Part shown: piece after piece, positions 34,856-42,941 of the stretch | Numbering within the stretch: the stretch's first letter is position 1 | How the letters are laid out: the number at the start of each line of letters is the position of its first letter | Virus record (IMG/VR): IMGVR_UViG_3300050821_008386 | Location: 62,001 to 126,000 of that record | Origin: a virus | Length of the DNA: 64,000 nt | Reading direction: 5' to 3' (one strand) | Notes under the pieces: model-generated | Told to the model about the DNA's origin: nothing | What the model saw: the letters and a program-made list of their open reading frames with translations, nothing else | Database searches by the model: none | Made by a program: the position numbers and the translations under genes

Positions 34856-36099
34856 ACCCCCACCAACCTCACTTCCGGCAATGGAAAGATCATCTTGGTG
34901 CCCTTCTGTAACATGATCTTCTCGCGCTCCTTGAATTCCTTTTCGAAATGCCATGGTAACACCAGATAATAATCCGGGTTCATCGCACGCGATTCTTCTT
35001 CACTAATAATCTTGATGCCGCTCCCCAACATCGTGCATCCGTGTTTGTTCGGGTTCCGGTCTGCGGCGTATTCCACGAGGTTATAGTTGATGCGGCACCA
35101 TTGCAGGATGGTATTACCCTTGGTCGAGGCACCGTAAACGTGGATAATCTTACCTTGCGCACGCAAGTGAATCAAAAGATCCATCAGATCTTTTTTGCAG
35201 CCTTCGATCCGTTGCATGAACCCCTCGTAATCCGGCCCTGCCTCGCTCACCGCCAGTTTGCGCATATGTTCTGACCTGGTCTGGGTATGGTAAGCGCGAC
35301 ATTCTTCCCGGCAGGCGTATACCCGGATACTGCCGCCATTCGCCTCAGTCAGCGATGCCATGAAGGGACGCAGTCCGCCGCGGTTCAGGATGTATTCCAG
35401 ATCGGTGAACGCGTAATACTCCAGATGTTCAGCGCAAATGGTGTCGTACGAATTGTTCTTCAGCATCGTGGGCATGTGCGAGACTTCGATGACAAAGATG
35501 CCTTCAGGTTCCAGGAGTTCGCGAACGGCTCGTACGCATTCCACCGGATCTTCCAGATCATAGAACATGGCTATTGCGGTCACGATGGCGAGTTTCCGGC
35601 CGTTTAAGCAGGTGACCAGTTCCATCGAGGGGAACATTTCCCCGATAATCTTGAATTCCAGCGCGGCATCTAAGCTGCGCGCATGCTCGCGCATAGCGAC
35701 ATTGGACGGGTCCACGCCTATCTTGGTGAACGAACGAGGATAATGCGACAGGAGCGTCCCATCGTTACAACCGATATCGAGCACGGTCCCGCGCTGATTC
35801 GGGTAGATCGTCATCGCCTGATCGACGATCGCCTTGAGGTGATCGCGCATTGTGGCGTTGGTACCGCTCTGGTAGGCGTACCGCGAATAGAGCACGCTGG
35901 GGTTGACCGTGTTCTCCATCTGGAGCAGTCCGCACATATCGCAGGCGGCCAATGCGGTCGGGAACTTCTTGTCAGTAAAGAGCGAAGACGATTCCGAGTC
36001 AGGGAACATGCCTTGCAGATATTGTTCCCCCAGATCGATCACGCGTATCAGGGGCGCACCACATACCCGGCACGTCCTATGCGGTTTCAGGATTTGCAT
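34852..36099 (-). CDS. Sugar C-methyltransferase-like protein (NovU/TylC3 type)
   Basis: A 415-residue protein with the three-part order of this family: an N-terminal zinc site (CRVCGAPL ... CDMCGLLQ), a SAM domain (GTVLDIGCNDGTLLSHYP, then GVDPSN), and a C-terminal domain with HLEYYAFTDLEYILNRGG, GGSIRVYAC and IHVYGASTKGNTILQWC. These enzymes C-methylate NDP-4-keto-deoxysugars at C3 or act on related sugars. A branched or deoxy sugar in the glycan made by the cassette is implied. No NDP-sugar dehydratase is in the window, so the precursor would come from the host or from elsewhere in the genome. Confidence 0.82.
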   Translation of the reverse strand: MQILKPHRTCRVCGAPLIRVIDLGEQYLQGMFPDSESSSLFTDKKFPTALAACDMCGLLQMENTVNPSVLYSRYAYQSGTNATMRDHLKAIVDQAMTIYPNQRGTVLDIGCNDGTLLSHYPRSFTKIGVDPSNVAMREHARSLDAALEFKIIGEMFPSMELVTCLNGRKLAIVTAIAMFYDLEDPVECVRAVRELLEPEGIFVIEVSHMPTMLKNNSYDTICAEHLEYYAFTDLEYILNRGGLRPFMASLTEANGGSIRVYACREECRAYHTQTRSEHMRKLAVSEAGPDYEGFMQRIEGCKKDLMDLLIHLRAQGKIIHVYGASTKGNTILQWCRINYNLVEYAADRNPNKHGCTMLGSGIKIISEEESRAMNPDYYLVLPWHFEKEFKEREKIMLQKGTKMIFPLPEVRLVGV

Positions 36100-36518
36100 A
36101 AGTCACTGAACACTTCGTCGATCGCTTCTTTGTAATCGTTGCGCTCATGGTTGAGCGCCGCCAACCGTTTAACGATCCTGGCCCATTCTTCTGGCGGAAG
36201 TTCGTCAGTCGGTCGATGGGATTTATCGACTTCATGCCAGAGATCGGAATTGACGTCAGCCAACTCCGAGAAGAGCGATCCGATCTCCCGAATGACAATC
36301 GGTGAACCGTTCCGCCCACCCGTCTTAAACGCTGGGTGCGTCAGTTTATGGTACGGAATATCGCCTGCTATCGCGCCATGAACAAAGGTGTCGATCTCTT
36401 CTTGCAGATCGAACACCTGATCATCCAAGGCGCGGTAGACAGGCATCTCGTCGGTATGCCATTGCCGGATCTTGAGCACTGACAATTTATCCAGCAAGGA
36501 ACCGAGAGTTTCCGCCAT
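36087..36518 (-). CDS. Hypothetical helical protein of glycan loci
   Basis: A 143-residue helix-rich protein: SLLDKLSVLKIRQWHTDEMP near the start, a central GSLFSELADVNSDLWHEVDK segment and ERNDYKEAIDEVFSDL at the end. Such small helical proteins with a conserved LxxLNxxLW/H-type core often sit near glycosyltransferases, but I cannot assign a family with certainty. It overlaps the C-methyltransferase gene by 13 nt. Confidence 0.55.
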   Translation of the reverse strand: MAETLGSLLDKLSVLKIRQWHTDEMPVYRALDDQVFDLQEEIDTFVHGAIAGDIPYHKLTHPAFKTGGRNGSPIVIREIGSLFSELADVNSDLWHEVDKSHRPTDELPPEEWARIVKRLAALNHERNDYKEAIDEVFSDLCKS

Positions 36519-36523
36519 GAGAG

Positions 36524-36997
36524 CTAATGCACCGTAGTTGAAGTGACATTCGAGAGAGCGCTCTCGGTGCCGCTAGAGTTGTAAGAGGTTATCCCAAAAT
36601 AGAATGTGGTCCCCAGACTTAACCCGGTCACTTCAATCGAGGTGATGGTGGCCCCGACAATCGTCAAAGGCGAACCGGGAATAGGTGCCGACATCCCGCT
36701 CACTAACGCCGCAGGATTGGTGGTGTAATAGAGATGGTACCCTATAACGCTAGGGTCAGTATCCTGATTCCACGCGAGACTGACGTCACCCATGGGCAAC
36801 GGGGTCGGTGTCGCAGTCGGACTGGGCGTGGGTGTTGGTGTCGGCTTAGGAGTCGGGGTTGGAGTGGGTTTAGGCGTTGCTGTAGGCGTTGCACTCGGAG
36901 TCGGCGTGGGCGTCGGATGATGCCTCGGAGTCGGTGTCGGTGTCGGTCTGCGAAACCGCAATTCTGGTTCGCTGAATGCCTGGAGTGTGATCGCCAT
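36524..36997 (-). CDS. FnIII domain protein with Pro/Thr-repeat linker
   Basis: A 157-residue protein. The ATG at 36997 has a spaced AAGGA sequence before it; a longer TTG reading from 37039 adds a hydrophobic N-terminus. After a short head comes an about 55-residue PTPTPTP linker with Lys, Ser and His substitutions, then one fibronectin type III domain (VSLAWNQDTDPSVIGYHLYY, TGLSLGTTFYFGITSYNSSG). Such linkers are common in extracellular and virion proteins of several soil bacterial groups. It could be a capsid decoration or secreted carbohydrate-binding protein. Confidence 0.6.
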   Translation of the reverse strand: MAITLQAFSEPELRFRRPTPTPTPRHHPTPTPTPSATPTATPKPTPTPTPKPTPTPTPSPTATPTPLPMGDVSLAWNQDTDPSVIGYHLYYTTNPAALVSGMSAPIPGSPLTIVGATITSIEVTGLSLGTTFYFGITSYNSSGTESALSNVTSTTVH

Positions 36998-37020
36998 TAG
37001 TACGAGTCCTTGTAAGATAG

Positions 37021-37656
37021 TCACACTAAAACTGTCCAATGATGCGGACTCTGTGTCGAATCGAGCACGTGATTAAACGGTGTTCGAGCGTACTGGTGCA
37101 GATACAATCGGCCAGTCGGTTCCAGAGAACTCACCAACTCTTTCATGCTCGAGGGTATTACATGGATTTCCTGCGCGTTCTCGATCTGCGCTTGGCATTC
37201 CAGCATTGAATCCCATGACGCGCGCGGCCGGACCACAAGACAGTTGGTGTCTAACCGGGTGATTGGCCGTTCGATATCGTCATGGACAAATATGTACGGT
37301 TGATCGGGCACGCCTTCCTGAATCACGTCGTCGCAGGCGTCTCTGATCGCGGTCGATTCCCATCGAATCTCGATCGGCAAATGCATCTGGCGATAGAACC
37401 AGCGATCCAGCGACTCTTTCCCGTTAGGTTCGCCGCCGGCGTGCCCAGTCACGATGCCTTTACCCATCGAGCGCATATCCGCTTCGTTGTTAGCCGGATA
37501 AACTGTCACGTTCGGATAACTCGCGAAGATCGATTCGAATGTTGGCACATCCCGAGGTAACGCCGGGAACTCGATCTCGTCATCTTTCGCGAAGAGCAAC
37601 GCTGCCGGGACCAAGATTAATCCGTCACCCAACCCGAGGTTACGGATTAAATTCAA
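37021..37656 (-). CDS. GT9-like paralogue, TTG start
   Basis: A 211-residue protein starting with TTG at 37656, with GGGAGG a few bases upstream and an overlap with the preceding stop. The opening LIRNLGLGDGLILVPAALLF matches the glycine-rich loop of GT-B enzymes, and YIFVHDDIERPITR with AQEIHVIPSSMKELV matches the gene at 27675. It lacks a full second GT-B half. Probably a glycosyltransferase-related protein. Two such paralogues bracket the glycan cassette. Confidence 0.5.
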   Translation of the reverse strand: MNLIRNLGLGDGLILVPAALLFAKDDEIEFPALPRDVPTFESIFASYPNVTVYPANNEADMRSMGKGIVTGHAGGEPNGKESLDRWFYRQMHLPIEIRWESTAIRDACDDVIQEGVPDQPYIFVHDDIERPITRLDTNCLVVRPRASWDSMLECQAQIENAQEIHVIPSSMKELVSSLEPTGRLYLHQYARTPFNHVLDSTQSPHHWTVLV

Positions 37657-37847
37657 GGTTTCCTCCCAGTTGCCGCCAGCGTAACCACGTTCTCCACTGC
37701 GTCAGAAGCGCTTTGCCACGCGTTCTTCTCCATCTGCGGCAAATCATCCCAGACTTTGAACGGATGCGGCATAACCTCCACTGAACGCGTTGATCGCCTG
37801 ATAAAACCTGTGTACGTCTCGTACGCTATTTGACCTTTTGATTTCAC
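37653..37847 (-). CDS. Hypothetical 64-residue protein (paralogue of 37871-38047)
   Basis: Starts with GTG at 37847. The product has GQIAYETYTGF, a WDDLPQMEKNAW segment and ASDAVENVV, which matches the 58-residue neighbour (GQTAYEAFRSY, WADLDVSLWSAW, AARAVECAI). The pair looks like a tandem duplication of a small helical protein. Such short helical proteins with an AW-x-x-A-A core are common in phage genomes, without known function. Confidence 0.5.
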   Translation of the reverse strand: MKSKGQIAYETYTGFIRRSTRSVEVMPHPFKVWDDLPQMEKNAWQSASDAVENVVTLAATGRKP

Positions 37848-37870
37848 AATTGTTAAGGTTCACTGTTTTC

Positions 37871-38047
37871 CTAGTCTGGCGCACGAAGCATCCTAGTTAG
37901 TATCGCGCACTCCACCGCTCGGGCCGCGCATTCCCACGCCGACCATAGACTGACATCCAGATCTGCCCATTCCGGCAACGTGGCTTTATCCTCTTCTGCG
38001 TAACTGCGGAATGCTTCGTACGCTGTTTGTCCGATTGGTTTATCCAC
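37871..38047 (-). CDS. Hypothetical 58-residue protein (paralogue of 37653-37847)
   Basis: Starts with GTG at 38047, 8 nt inside the end of the upstream gene. The product reads VDKPIGQTAYEAFRSYAEED and later WECAARAVECAILTRM. It shares the GQxAYE, WxDL, AW and AVE positions with the neighbour downstream, which supports both as real genes. Function unknown. Confidence 0.5.
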   Translation of the reverse strand: MDKPIGQTAYEAFRSYAEEDKATLPEWADLDVSLWSAWECAARAVECAILTRMLRAPD

Positions 38048-38303
38048 GTAAGAACGCCTCGATATCTACCGGAACACCCAAAGTCCGCGCCATCCAGTCT
38101 TCGCCAGCAATCGCGCATTCGTACGCACAGAACTGCAGTTTCTCCGGGGTATCGTGAATATGCGGCAACCGATATTGATTGATCGTCCCGGTGTAACCCT
38201 TGTCGCGTTCTCCTGTGAAATTGTTGGGCGTATTGTTCCCGCGCCAGCGCACCGTGTACTCTTTGCCTTTAACCGTCAGAACCAACCGATTGTCGTTATT
38301 CAT
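38040..38303 (-). CDS. Hypothetical 87-residue protein
   Basis: Begins MNNDNRLVLTVKGKEYTVRW, a likely beta hairpin, and continues with RGNNTPNNFTGERDKGYTG and a helical end (KLQFCAYECAIAGEDWMART). The start overlaps the stop of the glycosyltransferase-like gene upstream (ATGA). No family recognised. Confidence 0.5.
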   Translation of the reverse strand: MNNDNRLVLTVKGKEYTVRWRGNNTPNNFTGERDKGYTGTINQYRLPHIHDTPEKLQFCAYECAIAGEDWMARTLGVPVDIEAFLRG

Positions 38304-39025
38304 GCCAGTATTCGTTGAACTTCTCTTAAATCTTCACCTTTTGTCGGGTCCATGCATCCGCTGAATATGCGGATCGGCGCTGCTGGACATTCTTTTGCCG
38401 GAACTAACTGATATGAATTACGTTCTTTACTCCAGATATGTGTTCCGACCACATTCCCGAATGACCAATATTCCGGGCAGTAATTGCGCATGATGACTGC
38501 CATCGGACGTTTGGACCGCTCTTCTATTATTTCACGTGTCCGCCGGACACTGTGCCGATAAAACACTAGCGGTTCGCGTGCGGTATAATCGTAGACTGAA
38601 TCGACGTCGAGCAGATCGTCTGCGGTATCTTTGCGGTTCACTACGCAGCTTGGGTCGGCACCGGGCCGCGCCACCGCTTCTGCGTAGCTTTCGACTGCCA
38701 GAATCGGTTTGCGCGTCGAATCAGTGAACGTGGCAATCGAACAGGGCCTCGTGAACATCCCGCGGACATCCATGCATAAGACCATGGGCGCTGAGAGATA
38801 ACAGTCGATGGTCATCCGCACATACGCGTGTTGCGCGACAGGCTTGAGGACCACGGTGCATTTGAGTTCGTACACCACGCTTGGCAACTCGTTCCGACAT
38901 TCAGGTGGCACCACGATGATGGGTGCGTACGCGCCTTCCCAGAAGCGTTTGATACTTCGAAGGGAGCAGTTTAACCAGGGTAAATCCCGCGATCCAGCGC
39001 AAACCAAGATCTCCGCATCGAGCAT
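38300..39025 (-). CDS. GT-A glycosyltransferase-like protein with degenerate DxD (paralogue C)
   Basis: A 241-residue paralogue of 31906 and 32790: ILVCAGSRDLPWLNCSLRSI, APIIVVPPECRNELP, QHAYVRMTIDCY, KPILAVESYAE, YDYTAREPLVFYRHS and WSFGNVVGTHIW line up in order. At the metal site the motif is CMDVRGMF instead of TDSDC or MDSDA, so one of the two acidic residues expected of D-x-D is missing. It may be inactive, act as a binding protein, or use a different metal ligand. Confidence 0.6.
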   Translation of the reverse strand: MLDAEILVCAGSRDLPWLNCSLRSIKRFWEGAYAPIIVVPPECRNELPSVVYELKCTVVLKPVAQHAYVRMTIDCYLSAPMVLCMDVRGMFTRPCSIATFTDSTRKPILAVESYAEAVARPGADPSCVVNRKDTADDLLDVDSVYDYTAREPLVFYRHSVRRTREIIEERSKRPMAVIMRNYCPEYWSFGNVVGTHIWSKERNSYQLVPAKECPAAPIRIFSGCMDPTKGEDLREVQRILA

Positions 39026-39046
39026 TTCGGTACTCTAATTTCTATC

Positions 39047-40537
39047 TCATGACTGAGCGTTCATCGTGTTCACAACTCCGTTGTGAATCGATTGGGATGG
39101 GGTGTATGCGTATCTGCCGATATGAGCTGCGAACAGCTCAGTATCCAAATACAGCTTGAACCCGGCTTTCCGGGCAAGCATCGAAAGTTTAACATCTTCG
39201 CCCTCGTTGGCTGTAGGCGTGAAGAACGGATAGGGCTCCCCTGCCATCTTCGGCGTGAGCTCAGGGAACTTCTTGCGAATCGTTTCGAAGACCACCCGGT
39301 GAACGAGGCAATAGCCTGCGCTCAGCCATTCGACTTCGAGTAATCCTTTCGCTTGATTGCGCCTGATCTCGTCGCTCTTCTGGATATCCGACTTGTTCCG
39401 AGGATGCAGATCAGGCTGGGTGACGAGCGGGCCTTCCCGGCGCCGGGTCGCGTAAACGCCGCCAACAAACGGTTTGTTATGGCTCAAGAACCGTTTAATG
39501 AAATCGTAACTAGCGGTTGTGCTGGACACTGATGAATCCCTGACGATTGCTCGCCACCACATCTCGTTACCAATTGTCGGCAGAACGTCTGCATCCAACC
39601 AAAGCGACCAAGTTGCCTTTCCCTTTAGGAACATATCGGCAATTAAATTGCGCGACCGAATAATAATCGTGTCAGTCAACATCTTCTGACCCAACCCGTA
39701 CTTGGCCGCCGCAGTCGTGAACACCCAGTGAACAACCGGCGGAATATCGCCTTTAACCGCTAAACACAGATCGATCGGCAACTCTTCTTTTGTGTGGTCA
39801 CGACTGAAACTGCCTTCCAGCGTGTCTTCCATGAAGACGCGTTCAGCCACATCGAGATATTGCTTTTGCGCTGGGGGACTCTTGTCCAGAACCGCTTGAA
39901 CAGCGGACAGCGGCGGTTCTCGATCTTTCATCCAGGATTCGATTGTGGCCTCGGTCTTGCCGAAAAATTCCGCGGCTTTCGTTACTCCATACTTCTTGAT
40001 GAACGTTCGAGGTAACGCCGCCAACTGGACCGTGGACGGTACATGCGCGCCTTTAGATAGAGGAGCAGTCTGGAGGGATGGCGGATCGTCGATCACCGGC
40101 GCAGCGTACGCGTCCGGTTCATCGGTGGCGGCGTCGATGATCGCTTCCTGCACTTCACCTAACTTGTCCCAATTAGGTTTCATCTTCTCGTCCATCTCTT
40201 CCGCCGATAGTACACGACTCATCCGGGGGACAATCCGTTGCGGCGCAGTCATCTCGGTCGGGCGCGCCAATTGATGGTCTGGCAACGCTTCCGGTAACGC
40301 TTCTGCTTCAGCCTTGGTGCCCAACCGTTCAGCTAACGTTGAGCCAGGTCCCATCTTGTGAAACGTTTTGCGCTGGATCGGTTTACCGACAGCAATGGCC
40401 GCCGGCATCATAGGTTCGCCCGTAGCCGGGTCGAACGCTGCCGGAGGGATATCAGTGGTCCCTGTGCTGACAACGCCCAGTGATGGATCAATCTGGATCG
40501 AGGCTGGATTGAGAAAGTTTGCGCCGGGTTCTGCCAT
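39047..40537 (-). CDS. HTH-like domain fused to GT-A glycosyltransferase-like domain
   Basis: A 496-residue protein. The first about 150 residues are Pro-rich and probably disordered (KPIQRKTFHKMGPGSTLAER). Residues about 170-220 look like a helix-turn-helix (ALPRTFIKKYGVTKAAEFFG, then TEATIESWMKDREPP). The rest is a nucleotide-sugar transferase-like domain: IIIRSRNLIADMFL, the acidic site TWSLWLDADVLP, PFVGGVYATRRREGP, LEVEWLSAGYCLVHR and GEDVKLSMLARKAGFKLYLD. The GEDxxL plus final hydrophobic-strand order is typical of GT-A enzymes. It lies directly after the scaffold gene with a 4-bp gap, so it may be virion-associated. Confidence 0.65.
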   Translation of the reverse strand: MAEPGANFLNPASIQIDPSLGVVSTGTTDIPPAAFDPATGEPMMPAAIAVGKPIQRKTFHKMGPGSTLAERLGTKAEAEALPEALPDHQLARPTEMTAPQRIVPRMSRVLSAEEMDEKMKPNWDKLGEVQEAIIDAATDEPDAYAAPVIDDPPSLQTAPLSKGAHVPSTVQLAALPRTFIKKYGVTKAAEFFGKTEATIESWMKDREPPLSAVQAVLDKSPPAQKQYLDVAERVFMEDTLEGSFSRDHTKEELPIDLCLAVKGDIPPVVHWVFTTAAAKYGLGQKMLTDTIIIRSRNLIADMFLKGKATWSLWLDADVLPTIGNEMWWRAIVRDSSVSSTTASYDFIKRFLSHNKPFVGGVYATRRREGPLVTQPDLHPRNKSDIQKSDEIRRNQAKGLLEVEWLSAGYCLVHRVVFETIRKKFPELTPKMAGEPYPFFTPTANEGEDVKLSMLARKAGFKLYLDTELFAAHIGRYAYTPSQSIHNGVVNTMNAQS

Positions 40538-40541
40538 TGAT

Positions 40542-41987
40542 TTAGCCTTGTGGCAGATCTTCGAAAGCCTTATCCAGACCGCGGCGACCGCTCATTTCTG
40601 ATAACTTTTTCTTTTGCGGTTCTGGTTTGCCGCCGATCCCTGCACCGTTGCGTAACGGCGCGTCGGATACTTTGCGTTTGGTGGCGACTTCGTCACGGAG
40701 CTTTTTGATTTCAGATTCCAGCGTTTTGATATGGGTTTCTTTCTCAGTGACCGTCTTCTCTAATTCCGGCAACCGCGTCCGCATCTCGATGAAATCCAGG
40801 GCGTACCGGGCGGCCGTGCGCGGGCCTTTATTGAATTCGCCAATAACATTCGAAAACTGGCGTTCGAGTTCAGCAAATCTCTGATTGTGCTGATTGATCT
40901 CAGCGATCTTTGCCGGATCAGTCACGCCTTTAGTTTCCAGCGGCAACAGAGGTTTCAGATGCGCTTTATCGCTAGAAATCGCTTTCTCGACCTCGTCTCT
41001 GATCTGGAACGCGTAATCGTTACTGAACTGGGCGTTGCGCTCGTTCTGCCATTTCTGGTAGGCGTTAGGATCTTTGCCATATGTCTCAACAGCTTTATCG
41101 TGTTTCTCCTGTACCCGGAGCAGATCCGCGACTTTCGAGAGAACTTTCTGGCGAACAGCGTTATCCGCTTTGGTCATCGCGCCGATGACATTGTCACTCC
41201 ACCATTTGCTATCTACATCTTGTGGTTTGTAGTTCGTGGTCATCGTCTCCAGGAACTTGTCCACTTGCTCTTTGGGCGCGTCGAAATATTTGCTGGCTTC
41301 CTGCAGGACATCCACATACGCCTCCTGCATCGGCTTGAGGTAAGTGTCCTGATATTCTTTGGACTGTTTGTAATCAACCGCACGCGCCAGTCCGCGCAGA
41401 GTGTCTAGCTCTTTAGTGACTTCGGGCGAAAGCGCGTTAGTCTTCCACCCCTTAACTTTAGGCGCCAGATCGTCGAGGGTCGCAGCGATATCCTCGGGCG
41501 TATCCTGATAATTGTATCCAAGATCTCTCAGGAGCGGCCCGAGTTTATCGTATGCTTGCGCTTTAGCTTTGAACCCTTTGGCGATCGCTTTGACCTTCGC
41601 GAATTGCCCCTTCTGCTCTTCACTGGCCGAAGGCTGAAGCTCGAGCGAATCTATGTCGCCTGGAACGGCACCCACTGAGGCTGGGGCCGCTGGGCTAACC
41701 GGCGATTCTTTGGCCGTTTCCTTCTGTTCTGTTGGCGCAGTTGATTCCTCTGGAGCGGCAGACTCTTTGTCGGTTTCATTATTAACCGGTTCGGGTCTAG
41801 GCTCTTCTTTGGATTCCCTGACTGGTTCAGGACTGGGTTCAGTTGCAGCTTTTTCGTCCTGTTCCTTGAAAAAGGATGCAAACGTATCATCCAGTTCTCG
41901 CCTCTGCTTAGGCGTGGTGATCGTCTTGTCTAGCTGCGGATTAACGTAGTCGGGTTGTCCAGAGGGATGAACTAGAGGATCGTCCAT
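40542..41987 (-). CDS. Putative capsid scaffolding protein
   Basis: A 481-residue protein from the ATG at 41987 (a TTG start at 42014 would add nine residues). The first about 120 residues are very rich in Glu, Pro, Ser and Lys and likely disordered (EPSPEPVRESKEEPRPEPV). A long helical region follows (QFAKVKAIAKGFKAKAQAYD, then KVLSKVADLLRVQEKHDKAV). A coiled coil near residues 400-440 (LPELEKTVTEKETHIKTLES) is followed by a basic C-terminus (QKKKLSEMSGRRGLDKAF). Acidic start, helical body and basic end fit phage scaffolds, whose C-terminus binds the capsid protein. No motif is diagnostic. Confidence 0.65.
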   Translation of the reverse strand: MDDPLVHPSGQPDYVNPQLDKTITTPKQRRELDDTFASFFKEQDEKAATEPSPEPVRESKEEPRPEPVNNETDKESAAPEESTAPTEQKETAKESPVSPAAPASVGAVPGDIDSLELQPSASEEQKGQFAKVKAIAKGFKAKAQAYDKLGPLLRDLGYNYQDTPEDIAATLDDLAPKVKGWKTNALSPEVTKELDTLRGLARAVDYKQSKEYQDTYLKPMQEAYVDVLQEASKYFDAPKEQVDKFLETMTTNYKPQDVDSKWWSDNVIGAMTKADNAVRQKVLSKVADLLRVQEKHDKAVETYGKDPNAYQKWQNERNAQFSNDYAFQIRDEVEKAISSDKAHLKPLLPLETKGVTDPAKIAEINQHNQRFAELERQFSNVIGEFNKGPRTAARYALDFIEMRTRLPELEKTVTEKETHIKTLESEIKKLRDEVATKRKVSDAPLRNGAGIGGKPEPQKKKLSEMSGRRGLDKAFEDLPQG

Positions 41988-42041
41988 TGAGGTGGAAGAC
42001 CGTACCGCTGACAAGCGTGCGATTGCAAACTAATTCGGCGT

Positions 42042-42293
42042 TCAATCTCGCACTGGATCTATCGGCATCACGCCGAAATGGTCATCTACACGGACTGGTT
42101 GAACTAACCTGACCAAATATTTGATCGCATCACGCCATCCTTTACCCTCGCGCAATGAGATGTCGTACAGGCGATCGCTCTTGGCATCTTTGAGCGTCAT
42201 CTCCTCAAATCCGTTGCGCCCTTCTTCCAGCCAAACCTTGGCAGCTTCTGAGGCTAGAAATGCTCTAACCTGCGATTTGTCATTCTCTGTCAT
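42042..42293 (-). CDS. Hypothetical 83-residue protein
   Basis: Starts MTENDKSQVRAFLASEAAKV and continues helical (WLEEGRNGFEEMTLKDAKSD), then KGWRDAIKYLVRLVQPVRV. No family recognised. It is part of a four-gene minus-strand group starting at 42933 that leads into the scaffold gene. A 55-base gap to the next gene holds a weak hairpin. Confidence 0.55.
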   Translation of the reverse strand: MTENDKSQVRAFLASEAAKVWLEEGRNGFEEMTLKDAKSDRLYDISLREGKGWRDAIKYLVRLVQPVRVDDHFGVMPIDPVRD

Positions 42294-42349
42294 TTGAGCA
42301 CGTTACGACCGAACCAATTGGCGCAGAAACAAAAAAGGGGTTGGTATAT

Positions 42350-42571
42350 TCACCTTTTTAGAGTCCGAATGCCTGATGCGATCTTCATCAATTCATTGGC
42401 CGCGACGAGAATCGCCATGTTGATATCGCCTTTCCGGTCTAAGTCAAACTCTAAAATCTGCCGACTTTCGATATGGCAAACGCGAATACGCCCCTTGATG
42501 AAATCTACGCCGTACCTGAAGTCAGGATAAAGGCATTCAAGCAAATCGGGACGAAGATAGGTCAATGCCAT
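42350..42571 (-). CDS. Hypothetical 73-residue protein
   Basis: Starts MALTYLRPDLLECLYPDFRY and continues with VDFIKGRIRVCHIESRQILE, a beta-rich stretch, and a helical end (MAILVAANELMKIASGI). No family recognised. A hairpin with imperfect stem (42332-42338 with 42353-42359) spans its stop codon and has T residues after it on the minus strand; it could attenuate transcription into the next gene. Confidence 0.5.
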   Translation of the reverse strand: MALTYLRPDLLECLYPDFRYGVDFIKGRIRVCHIESRQILEFDLDRKGDINMAILVAANELMKIASGIRTLKR

Positions 42572-42606
42572 TATTTGGACTCCCTCATTCGATAGGTGCT
42601 CATATT

Positions 42607-42933
42607 TTATCTCCCGATGGCAAAGAAGTCAGGTAAGGTGACGTGAAGTTGGATGAGGTGACCTTCCCGGCTATGCGCGAGGTACTGAAACACTCCTGCA
42701 CCGTCATTGTCTTCGTGCTTCATCGAGTGAATGCCGAGTTCAGGCAATGTGGCAATCAGGCGTTTGGCTACTTCAGTAGCGAGGGCAGCGTTCTTGAACC
42801 CTTCGTTATCGTGGTCTTCGTCGTATAACGTTTCGTCGAGTTCATATTGCCAAGTGAAATCAGCGATTGGATCAACCGGGCTGAAAGCGGCGTCCAGATC
42901 GTAGGCGGTGGCGTAAATCTTGTGGGTGCTCAT
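42607..42933 (-). CDS. Hypothetical 108-residue acidic protein
   Basis: First gene of the minus-strand scaffold/glycan operon. The product starts MSTHKIYATAYDLDAAFSPV and is acidic (DETLYDEDHDNEGFKNAALA), ending in QLHVTLPDFFAIGR. No family recognised. A candidate promoter lies 10 to 35 bases upstream. Confidence 0.5.
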   Translation of the reverse strand: MSTHKIYATAYDLDAAFSPVDPIADFTWQYELDETLYDEDHDNEGFKNAALATEVAKRLIATLPELGIHSMKHEDNDGAGVFQYLAHSREGHLIQLHVTLPDFFAIGR

Positions 42934-42941
42934 GTCTCCAA

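Noticed and set aside
42329-42360. Terminator in the gap 42294-42349
   Set aside because: The stem is imperfect (7 bp, then a mismatch) and spans a stop codon, so it is mentioned only with the gene.
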